A stretch of 64,000 nucleotides of DNA from Shouchella tritolerans (GCF_025770735.1 NZ_JAODPB010000004.1:62001-126000); one strand, 5' to 3'; shown: positions 37,407 through 47,730, counted from the first letter of the stretch. Translations and numbers: made by a program. Notes: generated by a model not told the origin, from the letters alone.

Positions 37407-38405
37407 TCAACCCTTGACTTTTCCCTTTGTAAAAATGCTCTTTTGTGTCAGACGGTTAATGAAACCACTGCCTTTGCGGTACGCTTCAATATTCTGGTAG
37501 ACGTACTCTAATGCACGCTCTTCCCTGTCAGGCAGCCGTGGCGTAATATGGGGTGTAATGAGCACGTTTTCCATATCCCAAAGGGGGTTCTCCTTCGGTA
37601 GAGGCTCCACTTCAAAGGTATCCAAGCCCGCACCGGCAATCTTTCCACTCTGCAACGCCTCAATCATTACTGGTTCATCGATAAGTTCTCCTCGGCCCAT
37701 ATTGATAACAAAGGCTGACGGCTTCATCCAGTCAAATTCTGTCTTGCCTAACGTGTGCCATGTTTGATCATTCAGTTCCGTACACAAAACAACATAATCA
37801 GAGGCTTCAAGAAGGGGGCGTAAGCTGTCCTGACGGTCAGTGGAGTACACGACGTCTACATTTTCAGGCACTTCAGTAGAACGCCTCCACCCAAGGACTT
37901 TCATGTCAAACATTTTTGCCAGCCTTGCCACCTCACGCCCTGTCTTTCCGAGACCTAGGATACCGATCGTTTTTCCGTACATCCCTGTTTTATAAAAGTA
38001 CTCTCTTGTTGCTGCCCACCGGTGCTCTGCTTTCGCTTTCATAAGCATCGGAAGGTCGTATGTCAATGCAAGCATGAACATCAGTATATGTTCGGCAAGA
38101 GCAGGGGCAGAACGCCCTGATGAACTTGTTAAAATGATGCCACGCTCAAAAATTTCAGGTTTAGCAGATTTGTCTAAGCCTGCGCGGCAGCAGTGAATCC
38201 AGCGCAAATTAGGGCCAGTGAGGATTAAATCATCTACGTTACTATTTAGAATGGCAACATCCACTTTTTGGATGGCTTTGGCTATCGTCTCCGTATCATC
38301 CGGTTTACAAAACACCACTTCCGCCGGTTCGAGCGCCTTGCGAAGCTGTTCCTGATTTTCCGGTGTTAGATACGTCGTCACAAGAGCAGAATCGATTTCT
38401 GGCAC
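37407..38405 (-). CDS. D-2-hydroxyacid dehydrogenase
   Basis: 332 residues, normal length for the family. NAD-binding loop GILGLGKTGREVARLAKMF, catalytic Arg in NMGRGELIDEP, Glu in FEVEPLPKENP and His in ITPHITPRLPD. It is a clear paralogue of the dehydrogenase at 26845 (shared LTSSSGRSAPALAEH-type block) but without that protein's C-terminal extension. Start GTG 38405 with AGGGAGG ten bases upstream. First gene of the island; a good promoter with an AT-rich activator box and a cre-like site precede it. Substrate unknown. Confidence 0.88.
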   Translation of the reverse strand: MPEIDSALVTTYLTPENQEQLRKALEPAEVVFCKPDDTETIAKAIQKVDVAILNSNVDDLILTGPNLRWIHCCRAGLDKSAKPEIFERGIILTSSSGRSAPALAEHILMFMLALTYDLPMLMKAKAEHRWAATREYFYKTGMYGKTIGILGLGKTGREVARLAKMFDMKVLGWRRSTEVPENVDVVYSTDRQDSLRPLLEASDYVVLCTELNDQTWHTLGKTEFDWMKPSAFVINMGRGELIDEPVMIEALQSGKIAGAGLDTFEVEPLPKENPLWDMENVLITPHITPRLPDREERALEYVYQNIEAYRKGSGFINRLTQKSIFTKGKVKG

Positions 38406-38559
38406 GGAACAATTACCTCCCTTAGTTATTCGGTTTAACTTATGGTATCGAAGCTACAATCACTGCTCTACTGTACTGCCAAGTAGACATTTTCGAGCCA
38501 TCTCCCTTATTAGTGTCCAAATGTGTTAAGCACGCCCTTTTAACTAAATTAACCCTGAC

Positions 38560-38573
38560 AGTAAGCGTTTTCA
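38560..38573. promoter_or_regulatory. cre-like site before the first island gene
   Basis: AGTAAGCGTTTTCA matches the CcpA consensus at 13 of 14 positions; it lies about 155 bases before the dehydrogenase start and downstream of the predicted promoter. Confidence 0.65.
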
Positions 38574-38664
38574 AAAACGACTAACTTCCATTTTTAGTTG
38601 CTTCTCCCTTCTCATTATTACTCCCCTTTGAGAATCCTTTCATATTCCAAGGATTTTCTCTTTG

Positions 38665-38721
38665 ATTATAAAATGTGAAAAAAATTCTAACAATAAATTT
38701 CTTGCTATAATGGTAATAATG
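38665..38721 (-). promoter_or_regulatory. Predicted island promoter with AT-rich activator box
   Basis: -35 TTGTTA (38688-38693), 17-base spacer, -10 TATAAT (38665-38670). The box CTTGCTATAATGGTAATAAT (plus-strand reading, 38701-38720) sits directly upstream of the -35. The remaining gap to 39090 is AT-rich with no gene. Confidence 0.6.
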
Positions 38722-39090
38722 TTGTCTAATTTATAAAACAGAACAACATTTTTATCATATTATCCATTAATTTATCAGCCAAAGCCCTTTTCGTTCATTA
38801 TATCGAATTATGTTCACCGTTTTGGTTAAAAAATTATTAACTCCCTTTACATATCTATATGCCTGAATGTACTTCTAAAGAAATGGCGACTAGCCGCCCC
38901 TCCAAAATTTCCAGCACCGTTTAGCCATGCTCATTGGACAATATACTTGACTAATGGACCCTCAGAAGCTCACGAGAGGGCATCGTCGCTTGTGGTGCTA
39001 GAGAAAAATCTTAGAGTTTTCCTTTCTTTTTGGAGTGTGTTCGCGTTCTATCGTGGATCAAATGTCGTAAGCACTCGTTCCGCTTTTTGT

Positions 39091-39146
39091 TTGACGGACT
39101 ATCATCTAAAATGGTACGATCATAATTGTTCATAATACCGAACAAT
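39091..39146 (+). promoter_or_regulatory. iclR promoter and palindromic operator
   Basis: -35 TTGACG (39091-39096), 18-base spacer, -10 TACGAT (39115-39120). Immediately downstream, ATTGTTC and GAACAAT form a perfect inverted repeat with an eight-base spacer (39125-39146) over the expected start of transcription. Confidence 0.75.
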
Positions 39147-39174
39147 ATGCTGTTTTAGGAAGTGAATTTATAAA

Positions 39175-39921
39175 ATGGAGCAAAAATATAATGTGCCTGC
39201 CTTAGATCGAGCGAATGCTGTACTGAATGTTCTAAGAGACGAGCCATACAGATGGAAGCTATCCGATTTGTCGAAAATGATCGGGATTAGCAAAAGCACG
39301 CTACACTCGCTGTTGGTTACAATGGAGCGCCTGCAATGGGTGAGTCGTGATCGCAATGAGACATACGCTATTGGGAGCGCTATTGGACGTTTTGGGAGTG
39401 CTTTCTTCCGGCAGTTCGATCTGACTGAAGATTTTCGACGCTTGGCGGAGCCGGTGATGCGCAATCTTCAAGAATCGATCCAATTAGCAGTGCTTGAAGG
39501 TAGTGACGTCCAATATTTAGCTAAAGTAGAAGCCCCCAGTCCGGTCCAGATGGTTTCAGGTCCTGGTGTCCGCTTCCCTGCACATGCAACTGGTCTAGGA
39601 AAAGCTTTAATGGCCGACATGAGCGAACAACAAATATGCAACTTATATCCAGAAGAATCACTTCCTAAAATTACCGTTCATACGATCGGCTCCCGAGAAG
39701 CTTTGATTCAAGAGCTTAAGAACGTACGGAAAGCGGGATATGCAATGGATATTCAAGAGGGCGTTATGGGCTTTTGCTGTACGGCCGCGCCAATACATAA
39801 AGCGAACGGCGAAATCGCAGCCGCCATCAGTTGTTCCATGCCCATTCACCATTGGGAGGGGAAGAAAGAGCGTGCCTTGGAAGAAATGATCCAACTTGCC
39901 CAGCGCCTTTCTCACATTTAA
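39175..39921 (+). CDS. IclR-family transcriptional regulator
   Basis: 248 residues. N-terminal winged helix (VLNVLRDEPYRWKLSDLSK, IGISKSTLHSLLVTMERL) and a C-terminal effector-binding GAF-like domain (GPGVRFPAHATGLGKALMA, AGYAMDIQEGVMGFCCTAAPI). It is divergent from the sugar island and faces the glycolate operon at 49-40 kb. Its operator-like palindrome is echoed beside the glc operon promoter, so it probably controls glycolate use, with glyoxylate or glycolate as a reasonable effector guess. AGGAAGTGA precedes ATG 39175 at a rather long distance. Confidence 0.9.
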   Translation: MEQKYNVPALDRANAVLNVLRDEPYRWKLSDLSKMIGISKSTLHSLLVTMERLQWVSRDRNETYAIGSAIGRFGSAFFRQFDLTEDFRRLAEPVMRNLQESIQLAVLEGSDVQYLAKVEAPSPVQMVSGPGVRFPAHATGLGKALMADMSEQQICNLYPEESLPKITVHTIGSREALIQELKNVRKAGYAMDIQEGVMGFCCTAAPIHKANGEIAAAISCSMPIHHWEGKKERALEEMIQLAQRLSHI

Positions 39922-40400
39922 TCATTAAAACCCACAAAGAAATTAGAACGCTTTTCCTCTGGACGGGCACGTTTGCTCTCCATCTCCTTGTTGGTGAAAC
40001 CACTAGGCAAAGGGCCGCTTATCTGAGTTCTGACAGGTATGTACGGCCCCATTCACTCCAATGCTGTATTTGCTCTCCCCTTGACCGGATGTTTTTCCTT
40101 CAGCAATGTCCGCATCTTTCTTGTTTCCACCAGCCGAATCCTCGATTCTTTGTCTGCTTGTTGTTCGCCTCCTATTGGCAACTCCCGCAAAAAGTCGATA
40201 TCAGAATCGTTGTCCTGTCTGTCTCTATCGGGCCAATCATTCGCAATCACGCCCCTAACCTGTTTACATATTGCTGTATGGATCGCAATCATTTTGTTTT
40301 AAAGCGTCTACATTTGAGGAAAGATGAAAAACAGCCTTGTTCCGACATGTTCAAGTTTCGGAGCAAGGCTACGTGGTTTCAAGTTAGTTGCCGCTTTGTC
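39922..40400. other. 479-base gap between convergent iclR and malic enzyme genes
   Basis: Only the malic-enzyme terminator is convincing. A 79-codon minus-strand frame (40053-40292) has no ribosome site and no recognisable motif. Confidence 0.5.
40325..40370 (-). terminator. Terminator of the glc operon
   Basis: AGCCTTGTTCCGA and TCGGAGCAAGGCT arms, with GTTTTT after the stem on the minus strand, 30 bases past the malic enzyme stop. Confidence 0.85.
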
Positions 40401-41822
40401 CTACTCTTTTGGGATTTTCCGAGCGACATTGGTCTCAATAGCTGCGCGAATCACAGCTTCGCTAACGGCTTTAACTACTTTTTGATTAAATACGGTAGGG
40501 ATAATATAATGTGAACTTAGCTCCTCTTCTGAAATAATAGAAGCGATCGCCTGCGCACTGGCAAGCTTCATTTCTTCATTAATGACACTGGCCTGGCAGT
40601 CCAGCGCCCCTCGAAATATGCCTGGAAAGCAGAGGACGTTGTTAATCTGGTTCGGATAATCCGACCGACCTGTTGCCACAACAGCAGCAATGTCTTCTAT
40701 TTCTTCAGGCGTAATCTCAGGGGTCGGATTCGCCATGGCAAAAATAATCGGGTCTGGATTCATGAGCTGGATGTCTTCTCGCTTCAAAGTCCCTCCTGAG
40801 GATAAACCAATAAAGACATCGGCCTCTCTCAGGACGTCGCGAACCGTTCCCGTTATTCCGTAAGGATTGGTATTATCTGCAAACCATCGCTTCATCTCGT
40901 TGTCGCCAAATTCGCGCTGCTTGGATAATACGCCAGTTCGGTCTACGCCGATTATGTTTTTCACACCTGCATACAGCAGCAATTTGGTGCAAGCGATCCC
41001 AGCAGCGCCTACACCTGCGACCACGACCTTAATTTTATCGATGGATTTGCCTGTTAATTTTAATGCGTTGATCAGCCCTGCATACATGACAACGGCGGTT
41101 CCATGCTGATCGTCATGAAACACAGGGATATCCAATTCCTCGCGGAGTCGCCTCTCAATGTCAAAACATCTAGGCGATGAGATATCTTCGAGGTTAATCC
41201 CTCCAAAAACAGGGGCAATATGCTTTATCGTTTGAATCATTTCCTCCGTATCCTGTGTGTCTAAGCAAATGGGAAAAGAGTCTACATCGGCAAATTGCTT
41301 GAACAATACAGATTTGCCCTCCATGACGGGCATTGCCGCTTTAGGCCCGATATTCCCAAGGCCTAAGACAGCACTCCCGTCAGAGATTACTGCGACTGTA
41401 TTCCGCTTTATCGTTAAGGCATGAACCTTGTCTGGCTCCTCATGAATCGCCATACACACTCGCGCTACATCAGGCGTATACACCCTTGATAAGTCATCAC
41501 GATTTTGAACTGGGTTTTTTGGCTCCGTCCTTAGCTTGCCGCCAAGATGGAGCAAAAACGTGCGGTCAGAGACATGAACCAAACGAACGCCCTTTGTACC
41601 ATTGATTGTCTCGACGATTGCTTCTACACTGCCTGTATCCTCAACATTTACTGTTACATCACGAACAACATGAGTTGAACTGGAACTGGCGATATCCATC
41701 CCTACAATATTTCCTCCAGCCATTACAATGCGCGTGACCAGTTCACTAAATTGAATACGGTCTTGGCTCATCTCTAATCTGAAGATGACATTTTTTCCAC
41801 TTAGAGCCTGCCTAACTTGCAT
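40401..41822 (-). CDS. Malic enzyme with N-terminal ACT domain
   Basis: 473-residue oxidative malate decarboxylase giving pyruvate and CO2. An ACT-like domain occupies about residues 1-85 (ELVTRIVMAGGNIVGMDIA), then the malic enzyme core: NTVAVISDGSAVLGLGNIGP, metal-site PVFHDDQHGTAVV, nucleotide fold KVVVAGVGAAGIACTKLLL and FAMANPTPEITPEE. This is the ACT-containing bacillar form, longer than YtsJ. The ACT domain may sense an amino acid or other metabolite. As the last gene of the glc operon it drains malate made by GlcB. Cofactor (NAD or NADP) not determined. Confidence 0.92.
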   Translation of the reverse strand: MQVRQALSGKNVIFRLEMSQDRIQFSELVTRIVMAGGNIVGMDIASSSSTHVVRDVTVNVEDTGSVEAIVETINGTKGVRLVHVSDRTFLLHLGGKLRTEPKNPVQNRDDLSRVYTPDVARVCMAIHEEPDKVHALTIKRNTVAVISDGSAVLGLGNIGPKAAMPVMEGKSVLFKQFADVDSFPICLDTQDTEEMIQTIKHIAPVFGGINLEDISSPRCFDIERRLREELDIPVFHDDQHGTAVVMYAGLINALKLTGKSIDKIKVVVAGVGAAGIACTKLLLYAGVKNIIGVDRTGVLSKQREFGDNEMKRWFADNTNPYGITGTVRDVLREADVFIGLSSGGTLKREDIQLMNPDPIIFAMANPTPEITPEEIEDIAAVVATGRSDYPNQINNVLCFPGIFRGALDCQASVINEEMKLASAQAIASIISEEELSSHYIIPTVFNQKVVKAVSEAVIRAAIETNVARKIPKE

Positions 41823-41893
41823 AGAGCCCCCTCCTACCTTGTCTCATTTTAAGACTTTCCCAAACAGCACAAACGCAATGATTGACAGCTTAT

Positions 41894-42658
41894 TTATGAT
41901 AACTGGTCTACAAATATATTCTTCAGCTTTCCAATTCCTTGAATCTCACACTCTATCACATTCCCTGCTCCTACTAGTTCTGCTCCAAGTGGGCTGCCTG
42001 TCAGAATGACGTCTCCTGGCTTCAACGTCATAACGCGGGACAAATAAGCGATCATTTCACGAAGGGGTACAATCATTAATTCCGTACCACTGTTTTGCTT
42101 CTCTTCCCCATTCAAGCGCGCTTCTACTCGGACGGTATCGGGATTCAATTCCGTTTCGATAACGGGTCCCAGTGGTGTAAACGTATCGAATGATTTACCG
42201 ATCATCCAATGGCCAGCTTCATGAAAATATTGCGGTGCCGTTACGTCATTGCCAATGGTATAGCCAAAAACGTAGTCCAACACGTCTGCCTCGTCAATAT
42301 TTTTCGCTTCCTTCCCGATCACGACTGCTAATTCAGATTCAAACTTTACCTGCTCGTTAGAGCCTGGGATCACGACAGGATCCTCAGGCCCAATGACAGA
42401 AGAAGTTGGCTTAAAGAAAAATACAGGGATATCAGGCAATGTGTCAGGACGCTCTTCAACTTTAGCGACATAGTTAGCACCAATTCCAATTATTTGGTTT
42501 GGCACAAGCGGAGCAAGCCATTTTACATCCTGTGCTGCATACGTTTTGCCTGTAAAACGCCACTCAGCGAACAAATCGCCTTGGATGGCTTTAATCGTAT
42601 CGTGTTCAAGAACTCCTTGGCTTGTCTTTGTATTTACGGTAAATCGTACAAATTTCAT
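41894..42658 (-). CDS. Fumarylacetoacetate hydrolase-family protein
   Basis: 254 residues. FAH fold with the metal-binding set KFESELAVVIGKEAKN (Glu pair) and the Asp in the GYTIGNDVTAPQYFH region, then GPVIET and VILTGSPLGAELVGAGNVIE. Members include 5-carboxymethyl-2-hydroxymuconate isomerases, ureidoglycolate lyase and oxaloacetate decarboxylases. Between malate synthase and malic enzyme, an oxaloacetate decarboxylase or tautomerase role would fit, but this is inference. AAAAGGAG precedes ATG 42658; 25 bases separate it from glcB. Confidence 0.85.
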   Translation of the reverse strand: MKFVRFTVNTKTSQGVLEHDTIKAIQGDLFAEWRFTGKTYAAQDVKWLAPLVPNQIIGIGANYVAKVEERPDTLPDIPVFFFKPTSSVIGPEDPVVIPGSNEQVKFESELAVVIGKEAKNIDEADVLDYVFGYTIGNDVTAPQYFHEAGHWMIGKSFDTFTPLGPVIETELNPDTVRVEARLNGEEKQNSGTELMIVPLREMIAYLSRVMTLKPGDVILTGSPLGAELVGAGNVIECEIQGIGKLKNIFVDQLS

Positions 42659-42682
42659 GGATGGCCACTCCTTTTGAATCGC

Positions 42683-44866
42683 TTATTTTCTCGTCATCAC
42701 ACTGGCTTTCGTTTTGGCTTCTTTCCGGCGCCGATGAAGAATCGGCTCTGTATAACCGCTCGGTTGGCGGTAGCCTTCGAACACCAGATCGCATGCCGCT
42801 TGGAAAGCAACAGAGTTTTCATAGTCCGGCGCCATAGGAACGTATTCAGGATCGCCTGCGTTTTGCTGATCCACCACCTTGGCCATGCGTTTCAACGTTT
42901 CAAGCACTTGCTCCTTCGTGCAGATGCCGTGATGGAGCCAATTCGCCATATGCTGACTGGAGATACGCAGTGTCGCACGGTCCTCCATTAGCGCAACGTT
43001 GTTGATATCAGGCACCTTGGAGCAACCGATCCCCATTTCTACCCAACGGACGACGTATCCAAGAATGCCTTGCGCATTATTATCGAGCTCTTCCTGGATT
43101 TCTTGTGGACTCCAATTTGGCGCTTCAGCCACTGGAATCTGCAAAATTTCATCTCTATAGTCGATTTGCTCAGCCGCAATCTCTTGCTGAACAGCTTTTA
43201 CATTGATTTGGTGATAATGAATGGCGTGCAAAACGGCAGCGGTTGGTGAAGGCACCCAGGCTGTATTGCCACCGGCCTGAAGCTGACCACCTTTTTGTTG
43301 AAGCATATCGGCCATTCGATCAGGCATGGCCCACATGCCCTTGCCAATTTGCGCTTTTCCCCTCAATCCAGCTGCGAGGCCAACCGCTACATTGGCTTGC
43401 TCGTAGCCATTGAGCCAAGTGGAAGATTTCATATCCTGCTTGCGAATCATTGGACCAGCTTCCATAGACGTATGAATTTCGTCACCAGTGCGGTCCAGGA
43501 AGCCTGTATTGATGAATACCACTCGTTCCTTTACCGCATGGATGCAATTTTTAAGGTTAAGTGATGTGCGGCGTTCTTCATCCATTACACCGATCTTAAG
43601 GGTATTGCGAGTAAGGCCGATGATATCTTCAACACGGTTAAATAGTTCATTGGCAAATGCCACTTCTTCAGAACCGTGCATTTTTGGTTTTACAATATAA
43701 ATAGAACCCTTTTGTGAGTTTCGATAGTCTCCATTGCCCAATAGGGAGTGCTTGCCGATTAGACCGGTAACGATACAATCAAGGAAGCCTTCTGGCACCT
43801 CTTGACCATCTTCATCTAGCACCGCATTCGTGGTCATTAAGTGGCCAACATTACGGACGAACAGTAACGAACGACCGGATAAAGTGATAGAGCTTCCGTC
43901 TGGGGAAATATACGCTCGGTTAGGATTCAATGTTCGATTGATCGTCCGGTCCCCTTTAACGAATGTAGATGTCAAGTCGCCTTTCATTAATCCTAGCCAG
44001 TTATCGTAAACAAGCACCTTGTCTTCGGCATCAACTGCCGTCACAGAGTCCTCACAGTCCATAATCGTCGTAATGGCAGCCTCTAGCACAATATCCTTTA
44101 CGTTTGCTGGATCGGTTTGCCCAATAGGATGTGTGGCATCGATTTGAACCTCTAAGTGAAGGCCATGGTGTACGAATAACAGAGCGGATGGCGCTGCCAT
44201 ATCGCCTTGATACCCGGTAAACTGGGTACGGTCCTTCAAACCTGTTGTCGTTCCGTCGTTTAGCTTTACTGCTAAAGCGCCGTCAACGATGCTATAGCGC
44301 ACAACATTGTTATGGGAACCTTGGTTCAAAGGTACCGTCTTATCTAGAAATTGCTTCGCAAATGCAATCACTTTTGCTCCTCTAGCTGGGTTGTACCCAT
44401 TTCCTTTGTCGGCACCGGCTTCTTCGCTAATCGCATCTGTTCCATACAAAGCATCATATAGACTTCCCCAGCGGGCATTCGCCGCATTAATGGCAAAGCG
44501 TGCATTGTTCACTGGAACCACAAGCTGCGGTCCAGCTTGAAATGCAATCTCGTCATCCACATCTTGGGTTGTGATTTGAAAATCATCCACCTCAGGCTCC
44601 AAATAGCCAATCTCTTTCAAAAATGCTTTGTAGTCTTGAAAGCGATACGGTTTATTCGCTCTATGCCAGGCATGTATCTGGTCTTGAATGCGGTCGCGCT
44701 TCGCTAATAAAGCTTTGTTAATAGGAACAAGGTCTTTAACGAGACTGGCAAAGCCAGACCAGAATTCGTTCTTCGTCACGCCGCTGTCTGGAATTACCTT
44801 TGTATTGATAAATTCATAAAGGACCTGCGCAATCTGCAAATTGCCATTTTTTACGTAGTTTGTCAT
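42683..44866 (-). CDS. glcB: Malate synthase G
   Basis: 727 residues, the long single-chain form (family about 723). Condenses glyoxylate with acetyl-CoA to malate. Visible motifs: [19 protein letters not shown], the catalytic loop around [30 protein letters not shown] and [17 protein letters not shown] 44866 is preferred since GGAGAGG lies eight bases upstream; the earlier start at 44905 overlaps the end of glcD. Pairing with glycolate oxidase genes shows it handles glyoxylate made from glycolate, not from isocitrate. No isocitrate lyase in the window. Confidence 0.96.
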   Translation of the reverse strand: MTNYVKNGNLQIAQVLYEFINTKVIPDSGVTKNEFWSGFASLVKDLVPINKALLAKRDRIQDQIHAWHRANKPYRFQDYKAFLKEIGYLEPEVDDFQITTQDVDDEIAFQAGPQLVVPVNNARFAINAANARWGSLYDALYGTDAISEEAGADKGNGYNPARGAKVIAFAKQFLDKTVPLNQGSHNNVVRYSIVDGALAVKLNDGTTTGLKDRTQFTGYQGDMAAPSALLFVHHGLHLEVQIDATHPIGQTDPANVKDIVLEAAITTIMDCEDSVTAVDAEDKVLVYDNWLGLMKGDLTSTFVKGDRTINRTLNPNRAYISPDGSSITLSGRSLLFVRNVGHLMTTNAVLDEDGQEVPEGFLDCIVTGLIGKHSLLGNGDYRNSQKGSIYIVKPKMHGSEEVAFANELFNRVEDIIGLTRNTLKIGVMDEERRTSLNLKNCIHAVKERVVFINTGFLDRTGDEIHTSMEAGPMIRKQDMKSSTWLNGYEQANVAVGLAAGLRGKAQIGKGMWAMPDRMADMLQQKGGQLQAGGNTAWVPSPTAAVLHAIHYHQINVKAVQQEIAAEQIDYRDEILQIPVAEAPNWSPQEIQEELDNNAQGILGYVVRWVEMGIGCSKVPDINNVALMEDRATLRISSQHMANWLHHGICTKEQVLETLKRMAKVVDQQNAGDPEYVPMAPDYENSVAFQAACDLVFEGYRQPSGYTEPILHRRRKEAKTKASVMTRK

Positions 44867-44882
44867 TTCAACCTCTCCTTTA

Positions 44883-46346
44883 TTAGGCTTGCTTCGCCGA
44901 AGCAACTTCTTTCATATTTTTTTTGACCTCTACACAACGCCCTGGGCTTGGGAACAGCTTCCCGCCATTTAGTAGATTATCTGGGTTAAAAACCTCACGG
45001 ATTCGTGTCTGAGCAGCAATTTCCTCTTCGTTGAAAATAAACCGCATTTCTTCCATTTTTTCGATTCCTACGCCATGCTCTCCTGTAATCGATCCGCCGA
45101 AATCGGCACAAGCTTTCAAGCATGCGCTGCCCGCTTCTAACGCTTTTTCTGTCTCCCCTGGAATTCTGGCATCAAACAGCACAAGGGGATGAAGATTGCC
45201 GTCCCCCGCGTGGAAGATATTGGCGATCCGAAGCCCGAATTGCTCGCTAATTTGATTGATTCGCTCCAGAACCTCGGGTAACTTGCTGCGCGGAATCACA
45301 CCGTCTTGGACTAAATAATCAGGTGAAATGGCTCCCATCGCCCCGAATCCAGTCTTGCGATTCGCCCACCACCTGGCCCGTTCTTGCTCATTTTCGGCAA
45401 CTTTCACCTCGCGGACATGTCGCCGCTTGCAAATGTCGAGAATCTGATTTATTTGTTCATCGATCCCTGCCGAAATGCCATCCACTTCAATGAGTAGAAG
45501 GGCAGCAATGTCTTTGGGATGGCCAACAGGAAACGCAGCCGCTTCTACGCCTTCAATTGCGGTCTTATCCATCATTTCAAGTGCCGCCGGGACAATTCCG
45601 GCAGATACGATATCTGATACGGCATAGCTGCCGTCTGATACTTCATCGAAGTAGGCGAGCACCGTCTGCTTAGCTTCAGGATTCTTCAAAATACGAACCG
45701 TGATTTTGGTGACGATTCCTAATGTTCCTTCAGAGCCTGTTAACAAGCCAAGCAAGTCATACCCTGGCACATCCGCTACCCCTTCACAGTTGATATCGAT
45801 GATGTCGCCATTAGGAAGAACAACCTCTAGTCCGAGAATATGGTTGGTGGTGACGCCATACTTTAAACAATGGGCGCCGCCTGCGTTCTCCGCCACATTG
45901 CCGCCGATCGTACAACAGTATTGACTAGAAGGGTCAGGCGCATAGTAATAGCCTTTATCAGCAATCGTGTTCGTCAATTTCAAGTTGACATAGCCCGGCT
46001 CTACAACCGCACGACGATTTTCCAAATCAACGCTGATTAAACGCTTCATACGAACCATGCTAATAATGACTTCCCCATTGATCGGGATCGCCCCGCCACT
46101 GAGACCGGTGCCGGCACCTCTGGCAAGAAAAGGAAGATCGTGTGAAGCGCAGTATTTGACGATCTTAGCGACCTCTTCCGTATTTTTCGGGAAGACCACT
46201 GCTTTGGGCAAATGCTTATGAATCGTAAAGCCGTCACAATCATAAGCAATCAAGTCTTCCTTTAAATAAAGGATCGACTTCCGACCGTCTACAAGCTTCG
46301 CAAGATTGAGAATATGGGGATCGTTTGTTTTCATCTTACGCGCCAC
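44883..46346 (-). CDS. glcD: Glycolate oxidase FAD subunit GlcD
   Basis: 487-residue FAD-linked oxidase. PCMH-type FAD domain ([56 protein letters not shown]) and a C-terminal cap with [13 protein letters not shown] and [16 protein letters not shown]. With GlcE and GlcF it oxidises glycolate to glyoxylate at the membrane. The second GTG (46346), six to seven bases after AGGAGGTG, is the better start; the first GTG lies inside the ribosome site. Middle gene of the glc operon. Confidence 0.95.
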   Translation of the reverse strand: MARKMKTNDPHILNLAKLVDGRKSILYLKEDLIAYDCDGFTIHKHLPKAVVFPKNTEEVAKIVKYCASHDLPFLARGAGTGLSGGAIPINGEVIISMVRMKRLISVDLENRRAVVEPGYVNLKLTNTIADKGYYYAPDPSSQYCCTIGGNVAENAGGAHCLKYGVTTNHILGLEVVLPNGDIIDINCEGVADVPGYDLLGLLTGSEGTLGIVTKITVRILKNPEAKQTVLAYFDEVSDGSYAVSDIVSAGIVPAALEMMDKTAIEGVEAAAFPVGHPKDIAALLLIEVDGISAGIDEQINQILDICKRRHVREVKVAENEQERARWWANRKTGFGAMGAISPDYLVQDGVIPRSKLPEVLERINQISEQFGLRIANIFHAGDGNLHPLVLFDARIPGETEKALEAGSACLKACADFGGSITGEHGVGIEKMEEMRFIFNEEEIAAQTRIREVFNPDNLLNGGKLFPSPGRCVEVKKNMKEVASAKQA

Positions 46347-46371
46347 AGCTTTCACCTCCTAAATTGTATTT

Positions 46372-47727
46372 TTATTTATTCAACTGTTCATCGTCTCGCT
46401 TGTACGCCCAATCCAACAGCTGCACCGTATGCACGATCTTTTGGCTTCGCCCATACTTTTGTACGCCAACTGCCATTTGCAGCATACAACCTGGGTTGCC
46501 CATTGAGATCATCTCCACGTCTTCCGGCACATTCTCCATTTTCCTTTCCAAGACAGCGCCAGCCATCTCAGGATTGGTAATGTTATAGATTCCAGCGCTG
46601 CCACAGCAACGATCGGCATTCGGCATATGAACGATCTCGACCCCTGGAATATCGAGCAATAGCTCGCGCGGTTCTTGCCGGATTCCTTGGCCATGCGCCA
46701 AGTGGCAAGCATCGTGGTAAGTCAAGCGCGTTTTCATTTCTGACTTCGGCTTTTCATAGCCTGTGTCGTGAAGATACTTCGATATGTCCTGTACTTTAGC
46801 AGAGAATGCCTCAGCTTTTTCATGCCACTCTGGGTCTTCGCGAAACAATTCTGGGTAATCCTTCAGCATGCAGCCGCAGCCAGCAGCATTGACGATGACT
46901 GTATCTGCGTTTTCGAACGCCTCGATGTTTTGCTTGGCTAATCTTCTGCCAGTCTCCCGATCACCTGCATGAACATGCAAGGCGCCGCAGCATGTTTGCT
47001 GCTTCGGAATGGTGACATTATTTCCGTTGCGCGTCAGCACATGAATTGTAGACTCGTTGATATCGCTGAACATGACATCCATAATACAGCCAGTTAAGAA
47101 AGCGACAGTATGCGTTGCTTCTCCCTTAGCTGGAATGATGGTCTCATTTTTATATTTCTTACGGACAGGAACACCAATATCGGGCATAATCGCTTCCATT
47201 TCAACAAGGTGCTTTGGCATAACACGAATCAACCCTGTCGCGCGAACAAACTTCTGCACGCCACTCTTCTGATAAACTTTTAACAACCCGCCCAAAGATT
47301 GCATCCGTTTCGGATGAGGAAACAACCCTTCCAGGAAAAATTTACTCACTAGCCCCTTGACACCTGTTAACGGCATCGCTTGGCGAATTTGTCCTCTTGC
47401 TTCTTCAATCAAGCCGCCTACATCAACATCAGCCGGACAGGCAGTCGTGCATGCACGGCAATCTAAACACTGGTACACCGGATCCATAAACTGTTCATTC
47501 ACTTCAAGCTTGCCTTCGGCTACCGACTTGATTAGATGGACACGCCCTCGCGGCGAGTGCTGTTCTTGGCCTGTGATCTCATAGGTGGGGCATGATTCCA
47601 GGCACATCCCGCAGTGTACGCAATCAGCCCATTTATTCTCATCTGGCGCATCATTCCATAAATAATTGCTCTTGCTGTTAGGAGAACAAGGCGGATCCAT
47701 GTTCAACTCGCTTTCTTTCAAACTCAT
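46372..47727 (-). CDS. glcF: Glycolate oxidase iron-sulfur subunit GlcF
   Basis: 451 residues. Two N-terminal 4Fe-4S motifs (CVHCGMCLESCP and CLDCRACTTACP), then two CCG domains with the cysteine-rich blocks CCGALHVHAGD and CCGSAGIYN plus GCIMDVMFSD and DACHLAHGQG. This is the GlcF/HdrD-like electron-transfer subunit passing electrons from the flavin subunits to the quinone pool. A few bases (three) separate it from glcE. Full length and intact. Confidence 0.95.
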   Translation of the reverse strand: MSLKESELNMDPPCSPNSKSNYLWNDAPDENKWADCVHCGMCLESCPTYEITGQEQHSPRGRVHLIKSVAEGKLEVNEQFMDPVYQCLDCRACTTACPADVDVGGLIEEARGQIRQAMPLTGVKGLVSKFFLEGLFPHPKRMQSLGGLLKVYQKSGVQKFVRATGLIRVMPKHLVEMEAIMPDIGVPVRKKYKNETIIPAKGEATHTVAFLTGCIMDVMFSDINESTIHVLTRNGNNVTIPKQQTCCGALHVHAGDRETGRRLAKQNIEAFENADTVIVNAAGCGCMLKDYPELFREDPEWHEKAEAFSAKVQDISKYLHDTGYEKPKSEMKTRLTYHDACHLAHGQGIRQEPRELLLDIPGVEIVHMPNADRCCGSAGIYNITNPEMAGAVLERKMENVPEDVEMISMGNPGCMLQMAVGVQKYGRSQKIVHTVQLLDWAYKRDDEQLNK

Positions 47728-47730
47728 GAT

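Noticed and set aside
16000-38500. Prophage or integrative element as the origin of the sugar island
   Set aside because: No integrase, tRNA end, structural phage gene or conjugation gene in or beside it; only one dead IS30-type remnant.
40053-40292. 79-codon minus-strand frame between iclR and malic enzyme
   Set aside because: No ribosome site and no motif; the opposite strand is equally open.
39831-40514. 227-codon plus-strand frame overlapping the end of iclR and of malic enzyme
   Set aside because: Shadow of two real genes, Cys/Phe-rich composition, no start signal.
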